The notes beneath the pieces are model-generated. The model worked only from the letters and a program-made list of their open reading frames with translations, ran no database searches and had not been told where the DNA came from. A stretch of 64,000 nt of DNA from Roseovarius aestuarii (lineage in GTDB: Bacteria > Pseudomonadota > Alphaproteobacteria > Rhodobacterales > Rhodobacteraceae): contig NZ_JAIMIB010000004.1 in the NCBI RefSeq assembly GCF_019966515.1, positions 124,001-188,000 of the forward strand, given 5' to 3'. Shown here piece by piece: positions 7,589 to 16,524 of this stretch; positions within the stretch are counted from its first letter, which is position 1, and every line of letters begins with the position of its first letter. The position numbers were made by a program, and so were the translations under genes.

Positions 7589-8641
7589 CTACTCCAGCCA
7601 GCCCTGCAAATTTCGCTCGACGATTGACGATAGCGTTGCGATATGCGCCTCGCCATCATTGAGGCAGGGGATATAGGTGAAGTCGCGGCCACCCGCAGCC
7701 TCGAAGCTTTCGCGGATTTCCTCGTTAATTTCCTCAAGTGTTTCGATGCAGTCGGCCGAAAAAGCCGGGGCAATGACCGCAATATTCTTTTTACCATCCT
7801 CACGGGCCAGCCGCGCGACTTCTTCGACAGTGTAAGGTTTCAGCCACTCTTCCGGCCCGAACACCGACTGGAAGGTGGTTGTAATCTGTGTGTCATCCCA
7901 GCCCAATCGCTCTTTCAGCAGGCGCGTGGTTTTCTGACATTGGCAATGGTAAGGGTCGCCTTGCGAGAGATACCGTTGCGGCATCCCGTGATAGGACACC
8001 ACCAGAATGTTCGGCCGCTGCGTCAGTGGAGCATAGGCATCTTCGACAGATCGGGCCAAGGTGTCGATATATTGCGGATCGTCAAAATAAGGCTCGACGA
8101 TACGGGAGGTGGGTTGCCATGTCTCTTCCATCAGGGCGCGGAAGAACTGGTCATTCGCGGTTGCCGATGTCGCCCCGGCATAATGCGGGTAGAGCGGGAA
8201 AAACAGCAGACGCGTGCACCCAGCCTCAACCATTTGCCGCACTTTCGATTTGGTCGACGGATTGCCATAACGCATGCAGAAATCCACCATCACCTGATCA
8301 CCGTATCGCTGGTGCAGGTTATCGGCCATTTTCGCGGTCTGATCACGGGTGATCGTCATCAGCGGGCTTTCGTTCTTTTCTTCATTCCAGATTGATTTAT
8401 AGGCGGCACCGCTGCTGAACGGGCGCTTTGACAGGATGATAAGCTGCAGAAGCGGTTGCCATTTCCAGCGTGGATAGTCGATGACCCGCTGATCCGAGAG
8501 AAATTCATTCAGATACCGCCGCATCGACCAGTAGTCCGTGCCGTCGGGTGTGCCCAGATTGGCCAGCAACACGCCGGTTTTGCCGTGTTTGATCGCCGGA
8601 TGATCGCCCGGAGCGTGTTCTGGTAGGCCTGCGTCTGACAT
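7589..8641 (-). CDS. hemH: Ferrochelatase
   Basis: About 350 residues. It inserts Fe2+ into protoporphyrin IX in the last step of protoheme synthesis. Ferrochelatase landmarks are LLANLGTPD at the N-terminus, YGNPSTKSKV, LFFPLYPHYAGAT, the catalytic-His motif SYHGMPQRYL and AFSADCIETLEEI. The ATG at 8641 was chosen; an in-frame GTG at 8680 would add 13 residues. It lies 60 bp downstream of the NDUFAF5-like gene on the same strand and ends at a shared terminator. Confidence 0.93.
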   Translation of the reverse strand: MSDAGLPEHAPGDHPAIKHGKTGVLLANLGTPDGTDYWSMRRYLNEFLSDQRVIDYPRWKWQPLLQLIILSKRPFSSGAAYKSIWNEEKNESPLMTITRDQTAKMADNLHQRYGDQVMVDFCMRYGNPSTKSKVRQMVEAGCTRLLFFPLYPHYAGATSATANDQFFRALMEETWQPTSRIVEPYFDDPQYIDTLARSVEDAYAPLTQRPNILVVSYHGMPQRYLSQGDPYHCQCQKTTRLLKERLGWDDTQITTTFQSVFGPEEWLKPYTVEEVARLAREDGKKNIAVIAPAFSADCIETLEEINEEIRESFEAAGGRDFTYIPCLNDGEAHIATLSSIVERNLQGWLE

Positions 8642-8701
8642 GTGGAAATCCGTTACTGTGTTTGATGGGATGGCATGCACATAACCCCGTGGCCGGGATC
8701 G

Positions 8702-9520
8702 TCAATCTTTCAGGGGGGTTTCGGTCGATCCCAGCGCCTCGGCGAGACGGGTAGAGGCCGATCCGGAGCGCAATGGTTGCGGTTGACTGGCATCGGGGGC
8801 CCAGCCAGTCAGGAAAACCATGTCGAAAGATGCCAGGACACGGCCCTGATCCGTGCTGAATCGCTCTTGATAGATTTCGGAGGCGCGATGGATCAGCCGC
8901 CGCTGCGGTCCGGTTCTCAGACGGTCGGACAAGGCGTTGCCTTCACCCATCGCACGCAAGTCGCGCATCAGGTCCAGGGGTGAGCTGTAGCTGACGTTCG
9001 TCGCCTGACTGTCGGCAACCGGCAGCGCAAAGCCCGCCCGTTGCATCAGCCCACCGAGATCGCGAATTTCCGCCATCGGCGCCACACGCGGGGACAGGCC
9101 ACCGTAGAGATCCGATTCCGCCTGCGCAAAGGCGGCGCGAAGTTCATGTAGTGTTTCGCCGCCAAACAGGACGCACAGAAACAGACCATCCGGCCGCAAA
9201 GCTCGGCGTGCCTGAATCAACTGGCCTACCGGGTCGTCTGCCCAATGCAGGCAAAGCGCGTGAATAACCAGATCATGGGCGAGAGGGCCCAGCGCCAGCG
9301 GTTCGCTATCGCTGACCACTTTTGCCTGCGGAAAGGCCGTTTGCCAGGCACTTTCGATTCCGGTGACAATGGCGATATCCCTAAAGGTTTTGTTAACCAG
9401 CCCGATGCGATCCTTGATCTCGTCTATGGCATTTTCGTGCAGGAAAAACGCAGGCTTTGTCGACCGGCACGCGCGGTGTCGATTGCGGATCAGGGCGGCG
9501 CGATCAGTCAGGTTATTCAT
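8702..9520 (-). CDS. NDUFAF5/BioC-like methyltransferase-fold protein
   Basis: 272 residues. The central segments HALCLHWADDP, RRALRPDGLFL, FGGETLHELR and the later GGLSPRVAP/RDLGGLMQRAGFALP match what I recall of NDUFAF5, the mitochondrial complex I assembly factor that modifies an arginine of the PSST subunit. The usual SAM motif I (DLGCGxG) is not visible; that region reads RDIAIVTGIES. It may be a hydroxylase-type or cofactor-altered member. Start ATG 9520 leaves only 18 bp to the divergent comF start. hemH follows on the same strand. Confidence 0.75.
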   Translation of the reverse strand: MNNLTDRAALIRNRHRACRSTKPAFFLHENAIDEIKDRIGLVNKTFRDIAIVTGIESAWQTAFPQAKVVSDSEPLALGPLAHDLVIHALCLHWADDPVGQLIQARRALRPDGLFLCVLFGGETLHELRAAFAQAESDLYGGLSPRVAPMAEIRDLGGLMQRAGFALPVADSQATNVSYSSPLDLMRDLRAMGEGNALSDRLRTGPQRRLIHRASEIYQERFSTDQGRVLASFDMVFLTGWAPDASQPQPLRSGSASTRLAEALGSTETPLKD

Positions 9521-9538
9521 ATCGGGGACAATAGGGCG

Positions 9539-10267
9539 ATGGCTGGCGGGATTCAAACAGCGTTGCGGATGATCTATCCATCGCGTTGCACGATTTGCGG
9601 CACGCAGGTCGATAGCGATTTCGGCCTCTGCGGCCCATGCTGGCGCGATACGCCTTTTATCTCGGGTCTTTGTTGTGATGCTTGTGGGGTGCCGTTGTTG
9701 GGTGAGGATCGAGGGGAGGTCGAGTTCTGTGACGATTGCCTCAAGGTCGCCCGACCCTGGAGTCGCGGACGTGCCGCCATGCTTTACCGCGATAACGGGC
9801 GCAAGCTTGTGCTCGCGTTGAAACATGGGGATCGCCACGATGTCGTGCGACCCGCCGCGCTTTGGCTGGCGCGTGCGGCGCAACCTTTGTTGACACGAAA
9901 CATGCTGATCGCACCGATACCGCTACATTGGTTGCGTATGCTGAAGCGCCGGTTCAATCAGTCGGCCCTATTAGCGAAAGCGTTGGCAATCGAGGTCAAG
10001 CAGGAGCAGTGCCCCGATCTCCTGATCCGTACCGTTCGTACGCGATCATTGGACGGGCTTCGCCGCGACGAACGCTTTGAAACCCTGGACGGTGCAATCA
10101 GCGTTCATCCGAAACGCCGGCACAAACTGGTGGGGCGGGATGTGCTGTTACTTGATGACGTCATGACCTCGGGCGCGACCCTATCGGCGGCCACGCAGGC
10201 CTGTCTGTCGGCTGGCGCCAAAAATGTGTGCATTCTGACCCTAGCGCGAGTGGCAAAGGACACCTAA
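9539..10267 (+). CDS. comF: ComF-family amidophosphoribosyltransferase-like protein
   Basis: 242 residues. The N-terminal zinc-finger-like cysteines (CTICG, CGPCW, CCDACG, CDDCL) are followed by a phosphoribosyltransferase domain with the PRPP loop LLDDVMTSGATL. ComF proteins are linked to DNA uptake in naturally competent bacteria; in other lineages the role is unclear. The start at 9539 gives the usual IQTALRMIYPSRC opening. First gene of a run with grxC, a nitrilase and marR. Confidence 0.88.
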   Translation: MAGGIQTALRMIYPSRCTICGTQVDSDFGLCGPCWRDTPFISGLCCDACGVPLLGEDRGEVEFCDDCLKVARPWSRGRAAMLYRDNGRKLVLALKHGDRHDVVRPAALWLARAAQPLLTRNMLIAPIPLHWLRMLKRRFNQSALLAKALAIEVKQEQCPDLLIRTVRTRSLDGLRRDERFETLDGAISVHPKRRHKLVGRDVLLLDDVMTSGATLSAATQACLSAGAKNVCILTLARVAKDT

Positions 10268-10303
10268 GTTCTCTGTAACACTCAACAGCAGGAACCGCAC
10301 GAA

Positions 10304-10561
10304 ATGAAATCGGTTGAAATCTACACGTCTCCCATGTGCGGCTTTTGTCATGCTGCCAAACGCCTGCTCAAAGACAAGGGCATCAGTTTTTCCGAGATCA
10401 ATGTCTGGTCCAATCCATCCCGCAAACCCGAGATGATTCAGCGTGCGAATGGCGGCCGCACAGTGCCGCAGATTTTCGTCGGTGATACCCATGTAGGCGG
10501 TTGCGACGATCTCTATGCGCTTGAGCGGGCCGGCAAGCTGGATGCTCTGGTGGCTGCGTGA
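10304..10561 (+). CDS. grxC: Glutaredoxin 3
   Basis: 85 residues, the expected length. It has a dithiol active site CGFC near residue 12 and the glutathione-binding segments TVPQIFV and GGCDDL. It reduces disulfides and glutathionylated proteins in the cytoplasm. The stop codon overlaps the GTG start of the next gene (GTGA), suggesting coupled translation with the nitrilase-family amidase, a common pairing in this order. Confidence 0.93.
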   Translation: MKSVEIYTSPMCGFCHAAKRLLKDKGISFSEINVWSNPSRKPEMIQRANGGRTVPQIFVGDTHVGGCDDLYALERAGKLDALVAA

Positions 10562-11400
10562 GCGGCATGAAGACGGCCCTCGTCCAGCTTAACAGCAGCG
10601 ATGATCCCGGGGCCAATCTTTTGCAGACACGCGACCTGATCGCGCAAGCCGCCGGAGAAGGCGCGCGTTTTGTGCTGACGCCAGAGGTGACAAACTGCGT
10701 CTCCGCCAGCCGTTTGCATCAGTCCGAGGTATTGCAACCTGAGGATCAGGACATCACCCTTGCGTCCCTGCGAGAGCAGGCAGAAGAGCTGGGTATTTGG
10801 CTCTTGATTGGATCATTGGCGCTCAAGACCAGCGATCCCGATGGCCGGTTCTGCAACCGGTCCTTCCTTATTTCGCCACGGGGCGACATCAAATCCCGCT
10901 ATGACAAGATTCACATGTTCGATGTGCAGGTCTCGGATACCGAAATCTATCACGAATCGAAGGGTTACCGCCCCGGTCGCCACAGCGTTCTGAGCCAGGT
11001 GGACGATTTCTTCCTGGGCATGACCATATGTTATGATCTGCGGTTTCCGCATCTCTACCGGGGTTTGGCGCAGGCGGGGGCGGGGGTGATATCGGTGCCG
11101 TCGGCGTTTTCACCGGTGACGGGTGCCGCCCATTGGGAGGTGCTGTTGCGCGCCCGCGCCATTGAAAACGGCTGCTACATCCTTGCCCCGGCGCAAACCG
11201 GCAGGCATTCGGCGCAGGCGGGTCGTGAGCGCGAGACCCACGGAAATTCACTAGCGATCGACCCGTGGGGCCGGGTTGTGGGCAGTGCCGGAACCGGAAC
11301 CGGCATCATAATCGTTGATTTGCACCCCGCTGAGGTGGCACAAGCGCGAGAGCGTATTCCATCGCTGACAAACGGAACTGAATTTGTAGCGCCTGAATGA
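10558..11400 (+). CDS. Carbon-nitrogen hydrolase, Nit1/Nit2-like amidase
   Basis: 280 residues. The catalytic triad of the nitrilase superfamily is visible: Glu in LTPEVTN, Lys in RYDKIHMFD and Cys in GMTICYDLRFP. The sequence is close in style to Nit1/Nit2 proteins, which clear deaminated glutathione or omega-amides; the neighbouring glutaredoxin gene fits a glutathione-related role (inference). GTG at 10558 overlaps the grxC stop; ATG at 10567 is the alternative start. Its own stop overlaps marR (ATGA). Confidence 0.87.
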   Translation: MSGMKTALVQLNSSDDPGANLLQTRDLIAQAAGEGARFVLTPEVTNCVSASRLHQSEVLQPEDQDITLASLREQAEELGIWLLIGSLALKTSDPDGRFCNRSFLISPRGDIKSRYDKIHMFDVQVSDTEIYHESKGYRPGRHSVLSQVDDFFLGMTICYDLRFPHLYRGLAQAGAGVISVPSAFSPVTGAAHWEVLLRARAIENGCYILAPAQTGRHSAQAGRERETHGNSLAIDPWGRVVGSAGTGTGIIIVDLHPAEVAQARERIPSLTNGTEFVAPE

Positions 11401-11843
11401 GTGATGAAACCAGAAATGCTTTGGCGGTTGCGCTGTTTAGCGAGATCTTGACCAATGATCAGCTGATCCGGAACCGCCTGAGCCGGGTGCTGCCCAAAGG
11501 CATGGAAGTGTCGCATTTCTCGGTACTCAACCACCTGGCGCATCTGAATGATGAACGCAGCCCGGCGCAGCTGGCAAAGAACTTTCATGTCACGCGCGGG
11601 GCGATGACCAACACGCTCAGCAAACTTGAACTGGCAGGCTATGTGCATATCCGGCCGGACTGGGATGATGCCCGCCGCAAGAAGGTCGCGATCAGCCCCG
11701 CTGGTCGCACGGCGCGCGAGGCGGCGATCAGTGCGATCGCGCCGATGATTTCGGAAATGGTTGCGGATCTGGGCGAGGACAAAGTGCGCGCCACCTTGCC
11801 GGTGATGCGAGAATTGCGCGGTCGTCTGGAAGCCAAGGAATAG
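11397..11843 (+). CDS. MarR-family transcriptional regulator
   Basis: 148 residues. The winged helix-turn-helix spans roughly residues 45-100, with SPAQLAKNFHVTRGAMTNTLSKL as recognition region and DWDDARRKKVAISP as the wing. It overlaps the amidase gene by 4 bp and so is probably expressed with the comF-grxC-amidase run. Ligand and targets are unknown. Confidence 0.88.
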   Translation: MSDETRNALAVALFSEILTNDQLIRNRLSRVLPKGMEVSHFSVLNHLAHLNDERSPAQLAKNFHVTRGAMTNTLSKLELAGYVHIRPDWDDARRKKVAISPAGRTAREAAISAIAPMISEMVADLGEDKVRATLPVMRELRGRLEAKE

Positions 11844-11850
11844 TGGTGGG

Positions 11851-12597
11851 TCAGGCGGGTTTGATGCTGGCGGTCACATAATTGACGCTCAGGTCCCGCG
11901 GCGACAGAGACCACGTCCAGAGCACGGGATTGAAGACGAATCCCTTGCGGTCAACAGGCTCTAATCCAGCCTGTTTCAGCAGTTTACAGAGTTCATCGGG
12001 GGTGATGAACTTGTGCCACTCGTGCGTGCCCTTGGGCAGCCATCGCATGACATATTCCGCGCCGACGATGGCCATGGCAAAGCTTTTAGCGTTGCGGTTG
12101 ATGGTCGAACAGAGGTGAATGCCCCCCGGGCGCAGAAGCTGTCGGCACGCTGTCAGGTAGGTCAGCGGCTCGGCGACATGTTCAACGACCTCCATGTTCA
12201 GGAGAGCGTCAAACTGTTCGCCCGCTTCGGCCAGCGCTTCGGCCGTTGTGTGGCGATAATCGATATCCAGCCCCGATTGTTCGGCATGGACCTGCGCCAC
12301 AGAAATGTTCCGTTCTGCCGCGTCCGCGCCGACCACCTCAGCCCCCAGCCGCGCCATCGGCTCACTCAGCAAGCCGCCGCCGCAGCCGATGTCCAGTATG
12401 CGCAAGCCCTTGAACGGCTCGCGGGTCGAAAGATCGCGATCAAACTCCGCCGCGATCTGGCTGGTGATATAATCTAACCGACACGGGTTGAGCATATGCA
12501 GCGGCTTGAATTTGCCGTTCGGGTCCCACCACTCAGCGGCCATCGCCTCGAATTTGGCGACCTCATCGGGATCAATCGTTGTCTGAGCGGCTTGCAT
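11851..12597 (-). CDS. ubiG: Ubiquinone biosynthesis O-methyltransferase
   Basis: 248 residues. UbiG performs both O-methylations in ubiquinone synthesis. Family features are [19 protein letters not shown], a full SAM motif [14 protein letters not shown], and NMEVVEHV; the [11 protein letters not shown] segment is also typical. The ATG at 12597 has GGAGAG just upstream and is preferred over the in-frame ATG at 12609. It converges on the marR gene with only 7 bp between stops. Confidence 0.95.
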   Translation of the reverse strand: MQAAQTTIDPDEVAKFEAMAAEWWDPNGKFKPLHMLNPCRLDYITSQIAAEFDRDLSTREPFKGLRILDIGCGGGLLSEPMARLGAEVVGADAAERNISVAQVHAEQSGLDIDYRHTTAEALAEAGEQFDALLNMEVVEHVAEPLTYLTACRQLLRPGGIHLCSTINRNAKSFAMAIVGAEYVMRWLPKGTHEWHKFITPDELCKLLKQAGLEPVDRKGFVFNPVLWTWSLSPRDLSVNYVTASIKPA

Positions 12598-12645
12598 TCT
12601 GCTCTCCATATGCGTTGATGGTGTTGACCATACTATAGGACGATC

Positions 12646-13623
12646 ATGGACAAATTCTCAGGCCAAAAGAGCGCAGTCCAGTATCTCTACCCGCCGGTCG
12701 AGCCCTTTGACCGGCACATGATGGATGTGGGTGACGGGCACAAGGTCTATGTCGAACAGTCCGGCAACCCCGACGGCGTACCGGTTATCGTGCTGCATGG
12801 CGGTCCCGGTGGCGGTTGCAGCCCGGCAATGCGGCGCTACTTCGACCCCAAGGTCTATCGCATCGTGCTTTTCGATCAGCGTGGCTGCGGCCGGTCAAAA
12901 CCCCATGCCAGCGTTGAGGCGAACACCACCTGGCATCTGGTGGCGGATATCGAAAAGATACGTAACAGCTTTGGCATTGATCGCTGGATCGTCTTTGGCG
13001 GCAGCTGGGGCGCGACGCTGGCGCTGATCTACGCTCAGGCCCATCCCGACCGGGTGAGGCAACTGGTGCTGCGCGGCGTCTTCATGATGACCCAGGCCGA
13101 GCTTGATTGGTTCTATGGCGGTGGCGCTGGGCAGTTCTGGCCCGAAACCTGGGAGCGATTTCAAGAGCTTATCCCCGAAGATGAGCGTGGAGACATGATC
13201 AGCGCCTATCACAAGCGCCTGTTTGCGGATGATAGCGCAACCCAGACGATTTACGCCAAGGCGTGGTCCGCTTGGGAAAATGCCGTGGCGACCGTGCATT
13301 CCAGCGGTACCGGCGGTGACAGCCCGGCAGAGTATGCGCGCGCCTTTGCGCGGCTTGAAAACCACTATTTCACCAATGCGGGATTTCTCGATTATGACGG
13401 TCAAATCACGGACCAGATGGCCAAAATCGCGCATATACCCGGCGTAATCGTGCAGGGGCGCTATGATATGATTTGCCCGCCCCGCACCGCCTACAGGCTG
13501 GCGGAGGTTTGGGGTGAAAATGCCGATCTGCGGATGATTCCGGTAGCGGGTCATGCCCTATCGGAACCCGGGATCAGTGCCGAGCTTGTGGGCGTGATGG
13601 ATCGGTTGGCACAGATGCACTGA
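12646..13623 (+). CDS. pip: Proline iminopeptidase
   Basis: 325 residues, alpha/beta-hydrolase of peptidase family S33. The oxyanion motif HGGPGGG, nucleophile elbow GGSWGATL, the acid in [10 protein letters not shown] and the final His in VAGHALSE are all present, with FDQRGCGRS between them. It removes N-terminal proline from peptides in the cytoplasm. It diverges from ubiG with a gap of about 48 bp. Confidence 0.93.
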   Translation: MDKFSGQKSAVQYLYPPVEPFDRHMMDVGDGHKVYVEQSGNPDGVPVIVLHGGPGGGCSPAMRRYFDPKVYRIVLFDQRGCGRSKPHASVEANTTWHLVADIEKIRNSFGIDRWIVFGGSWGATLALIYAQAHPDRVRQLVLRGVFMMTQAELDWFYGGGAGQFWPETWERFQELIPEDERGDMISAYHKRLFADDSATQTIYAKAWSAWENAVATVHSSGTGGDSPAEYARAFARLENHYFTNAGFLDYDGQITDQMAKIAHIPGVIVQGRYDMICPPRTAYRLAEVWGENADLRMIPVAGHALSEPGISAELVGVMDRLAQMH

Positions 13624-13708
13624 CCCGTCCGAGTTGGCGGTGCGCAGGTGAATTTTGGATCAATCCCGCGATCGGGCTACACTCATGGTAGAATCAGGGA
13701 GTGCAGAG

Positions 13709-14335
13709 ATGAGCGACAAACCGGAGTTCGAAGAACGCGAAAACGGCCCGCTGGTGGTCAAGGGCGTCACACGCATGATCGGTGCGGACGGCACCGAGGT
13801 CGAAACCAAGGAGGTGATGGCGCTCTGCCGTTGCGGGCATTCCGGGAATAAACCGTTCTGTGATGGCAGCCACAAGGAAGCCAGTTTCGAAAGCCGCGGC
13901 GGAGAGCCCGCTGGCAAAGACAGGCTGCTGAGTTATGAAGGCGCCGAGGTCACGGTGACGTACAATCCCTTGCTCTGTTCCCACGCCGCTGAATGTGGCC
14001 GCCTGGCCAGTCACATCTTCAACCCGGCACAAAAGCCCTGGGTCCAGCCCGACAATGGCACCAAAGCCGAGGTCGAAGCCGTGGTTGCCGCCTGTCCCTC
14101 GGGCGCGTTGGCGCTGAGACATGCCGACGGCGCGCGCGAGCATCGGCTGGCAGAGCGCTGCGATGTGATGATCGAAAAAAATGGCCCTTATTGGGTACAG
14201 AACGTCAAATCGCCCGTCGGCCCGCAGGGGGAGGGCATGTCGTCGAAGAAATACGTTCTCTGCCGCTGCGGCTTATCGGGGAACAAACCCTATTGTGACG
14301 GGTCGCACAGGGATCATGGCTGGACGGACGACTAA
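13709..14335 (+). CDS. Double CDGSH iron-sulfur protein with a central Fer4_19-type domain
   Basis: 208 residues. Two CDGSH signatures flank a central segment: CRCGHSGNKPFCDGSH near residue 45 and CRCGLSGNKPYCDGSH near the C-terminus. Each should bind a [2Fe-2S] cluster with three Cys and one His. The centre (CSHAAECGRLASHIF with later ACPSGAL) matches the divergent ferredoxin-like domain often fused to CDGSH proteins. Likely electron transfer or cluster handling in the cytoplasm; partner unknown. ATG 13709 has AGGGAG 7 bp upstream. Confidence 0.85.
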   Translation: MSDKPEFEERENGPLVVKGVTRMIGADGTEVETKEVMALCRCGHSGNKPFCDGSHKEASFESRGGEPAGKDRLLSYEGAEVTVTYNPLLCSHAAECGRLASHIFNPAQKPWVQPDNGTKAEVEAVVAACPSGALALRHADGAREHRLAERCDVMIEKNGPYWVQNVKSPVGPQGEGMSSKKYVLCRCGLSGNKPYCDGSHRDHGWTDD

Positions 14336-15063
14336 TCGGTGTTAGGCGTTACGCTCCTTCCCGCAGCCGGGGCGTGGTGCTTTGTGCGAGTTCAATGAGC
14401 ATGAGCAACCAAAACCATCAGAGTAAAAACTTCGATTGATACGAGGGCCGCTTGCGCCCGTAGGGTCGGCTTTATGGGATCAGTCACGGAATTCGTGGTG
14501 ATTCGAATTAGATACTGGCGGCATGAAACAGAAAGTTCCAATTTTGCAGGCCTTTCGTTTCTGGGTCGTGTCCAATTGGTTGTCGTGGCCAGGATTGTCG
14601 CTTGACCGTGTTTCTGTGAGCCACCGTTGGTTATACTAATTATAGACTACAAAAAATTTTATATTCTTACTTAACAGATACTTACTAAGATTTTGATCAA
14701 ATAATACGTAAGTTTGACCAACTTTCACCACATTGGAGTCGGTACAACTAATAACTACAAGTAATACCGTTGCTGGTTCTCGTACCGAAAGTGAAAGGAG
14801 GCGCCAATGCGGTCGAAACATCTGTTTGCAGAAGTCGTGACGCCTCTGAACCCGGTCGGCGGTATGCTTAAACTTTGCGGGGTTTGTGGGCCAGCGCGCT
14901 CAAACTTCGCCCAGCCCAGGTTGTTGGTACCGGGTGCTAAGATCAAATCCAGTCCGAGCAGGAATGGTCGAGAAAATGCGAGCTAGCCAGGAGGAAGCAA
15001 GAATTTTCCCGCGTTAAGAATGCCAGAACTACCAGTTGTGTAACGATTACCTAGGATACCCCG
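14336..15063. other. 728-bp gene-poor interval
   Basis: No convincing long coding region lies here. From about 14630 to 14760 the sequence is strikingly AT-rich compared with its surroundings, consistent with a promoter or silenced/acquired DNA. A short ORF with a strong SD lies at 14807-14986. No tRNA, repeat or transposase remnant was recognised. Confidence 0.6.
14807..14986 (+). CDS. Candidate small ORF, 59 codons
   Basis: ATG at 14807 is preceded by AAAGGAGG with a 5-base spacer, one of the best ribosome-binding sites in the window. The product has a CGVC motif in its middle and a basic, serine-rich tail (KIKSSPSRNGRENAS). No family is recognised. It lies between an AT-rich stretch and the kinase gene, 77 bp before the latter. 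It could be a leader peptide or a real small protein, or chance. Confidence 0.3.
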   Translation: MRSKHLFAEVVTPLNPVGGMLKLCGVCGPARSNFAQPRLLVPGAKIKSSPSRNGRENAS

Positions 15064-16239
15064 ATGAACATGCACGCCGCCAATATTGTACAACTTGACG
15101 AAGCGATTTTCGAAGATGACCTGACCCCGGGCACGAACCTGATGCACGGGCAGTACGAAATTGAAAGCTTTCTTGCTTCAGGTGGTTTCGGCATAACCTA
15201 TACAGCATATGACAGTCTGGATCGCCGTGTCGTGATCAAGGAATGCTACCCGCAAAATTTTTGCCGCCGCCAGAATACATCGGTCTTGCCGCGCTCGCGC
15301 AATTATTCGGGAGATCTGGAATCGATCGTGCAGCTGTTTGCACGCGAGGCGTTCAACCTTTCGAAGGTACGGCACCCGAATATCGTTCGTGTTCATCAGG
15401 TTTTTGAAGAAAACAACACCGCTTACATGGTGCTGGACTATGTTGAAGGCGTGGATCTTCTTGATACGCTTGAGAACAACCCCGCAAGTCTTACCCCTGA
15501 AAAACTCACGGCCTATCTGCTGAAAATTCTCAGCGCGGTCGAACATGTGCACGAGCAGGGGATGCTTCACCGTGACATATCACCTGACAATATCGTCATC
15601 AGCAAAACAGGTGAGCCTATACTGATCGATTTCGGCGCTGCCCGCGACCAGGCCCGCGAAAAAACCAGTCGGCTGCTGTCTTCGCTGCATGTGATCAAGG
15701 ATGGCTATTCCCCGCAGGAATTTTACATCGAAGGCAGCGAACAGGGGCCGTCATCTGATCTCTACTCACTGGCTGCCAGCTTTTATCACCTGATTACCGG
15801 CGCATTGCCGCCGCATAGCCAAACTCGGTTGGCGGCTTTTGCAACCAAGCAACAGGATCCGTATGTTCCTCTCGCGAACAGGATCGACGGATATTCAGAG
15901 AATTTCCTGGCTGCGGTGGACAAGGCGCTGTCGATTATGCCAGCGGAACGTATACAGTCGGCAGCTGAATGGATTGACATAATCCAACAGGATTCATCTG
16001 CAACGTCGGGCGAAAAAGAATCGGCCCAAGCGCCCGAGGACGAGGTGGTTATCAAAGTCGGTACACATAAGAAATTGCCTGTGCTGGTAGAGCTCGAAGT
16101 AGAGAAGGTTGATACTTCGGCTACCTCGCTTGATTTCGAGGTTAAAGAAACGCCAGTTATCGTTGCACTGGTGGCCCGGACCGTCGCTGCGGTGCTGGAT
16201 GCGATCGACGCATTCCGGTCTCGCGGCAAAGAGGTGTAA
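15064..16239 (+). CDS. Serine/threonine protein kinase, Hanks type
   Basis: 391 residues. Kinase landmarks are the glycine loop SGGFGITY (residue ~40), the ATP lysine in VVIKECYP, the catalytic loop HRDISPDN, and DFGAAR. GYSPQEFY follows in the P+1 region. The catalytic loop has the D-I-S variant seen in a Rhodobacterales kinase group rather than D-L-K. The C-terminal ~90 residues are acidic, then weakly hydrophobic (IVALVARTVAAVLDAI), possibly membrane-associated. No phosphatase or FHA gene is adjacent. AGGA lies 7 bp before the ATG. Confidence 0.88.
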   Translation: MNMHAANIVQLDEAIFEDDLTPGTNLMHGQYEIESFLASGGFGITYTAYDSLDRRVVIKECYPQNFCRRQNTSVLPRSRNYSGDLESIVQLFAREAFNLSKVRHPNIVRVHQVFEENNTAYMVLDYVEGVDLLDTLENNPASLTPEKLTAYLLKILSAVEHVHEQGMLHRDISPDNIVISKTGEPILIDFGAARDQAREKTSRLLSSLHVIKDGYSPQEFYIEGSEQGPSSDLYSLAASFYHLITGALPPHSQTRLAAFATKQQDPYVPLANRIDGYSENFLAAVDKALSIMPAERIQSAAEWIDIIQQDSSATSGEKESAQAPEDEVVIKVGTHKKLPVLVELEVEKVDTSATSLDFEVKETPVIVALVARTVAAVLDAIDAFRSRGKEV

Positions 16240-16356
16240 GTGACCGGGGCAGCCCGTGAAAATACTTCGGCTATCTGGCCCGCACTTCCTGGAATGACAG
16301 CTTAAGAGCCTGTCCCGCCTCTGGTTGGCGAAACGACCAGCAAGCAAGGCATGAAT

Positions 16357-16400
16357 ACGTTGCCAACCCGACATCCGGGCTGATGTCGTGATGCCAACGT
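16357..16400. repeat. Two-tier inverted repeat between kinase and NDUFA9-like gene
   Basis: Inner perfect stem CGACATC/GATGTCG (loop CGGGCT, 16369-16388) nested in an outer stem ACGTTG/CAACGT (16357-16362 and 16395-16400), separated by symmetric 6-nt internal loops. No U-run follows. It could be an RNA stem-loop or a dyad protein-binding site. Confidence 0.5.
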
Positions 16401-16524
16401 TAACACCTGACTCTGAGGGGTATTAGCGGGACGTTCCTCCGATTCCGCTCTGTCTAATCAACTTGTCGAAGCGGGTTCAGGGCGATAGGAAGAGATGTCG
16501 GAGTTTTCTGCCTGGAGGCGTCAC

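Noticed and set aside
14636..14946. Two short minus-strand open frames in the AT-rich gap
   Set aside because: No ribosome-binding site or family resemblance; the plus-strand ORF at 14807 has a much better start signal.
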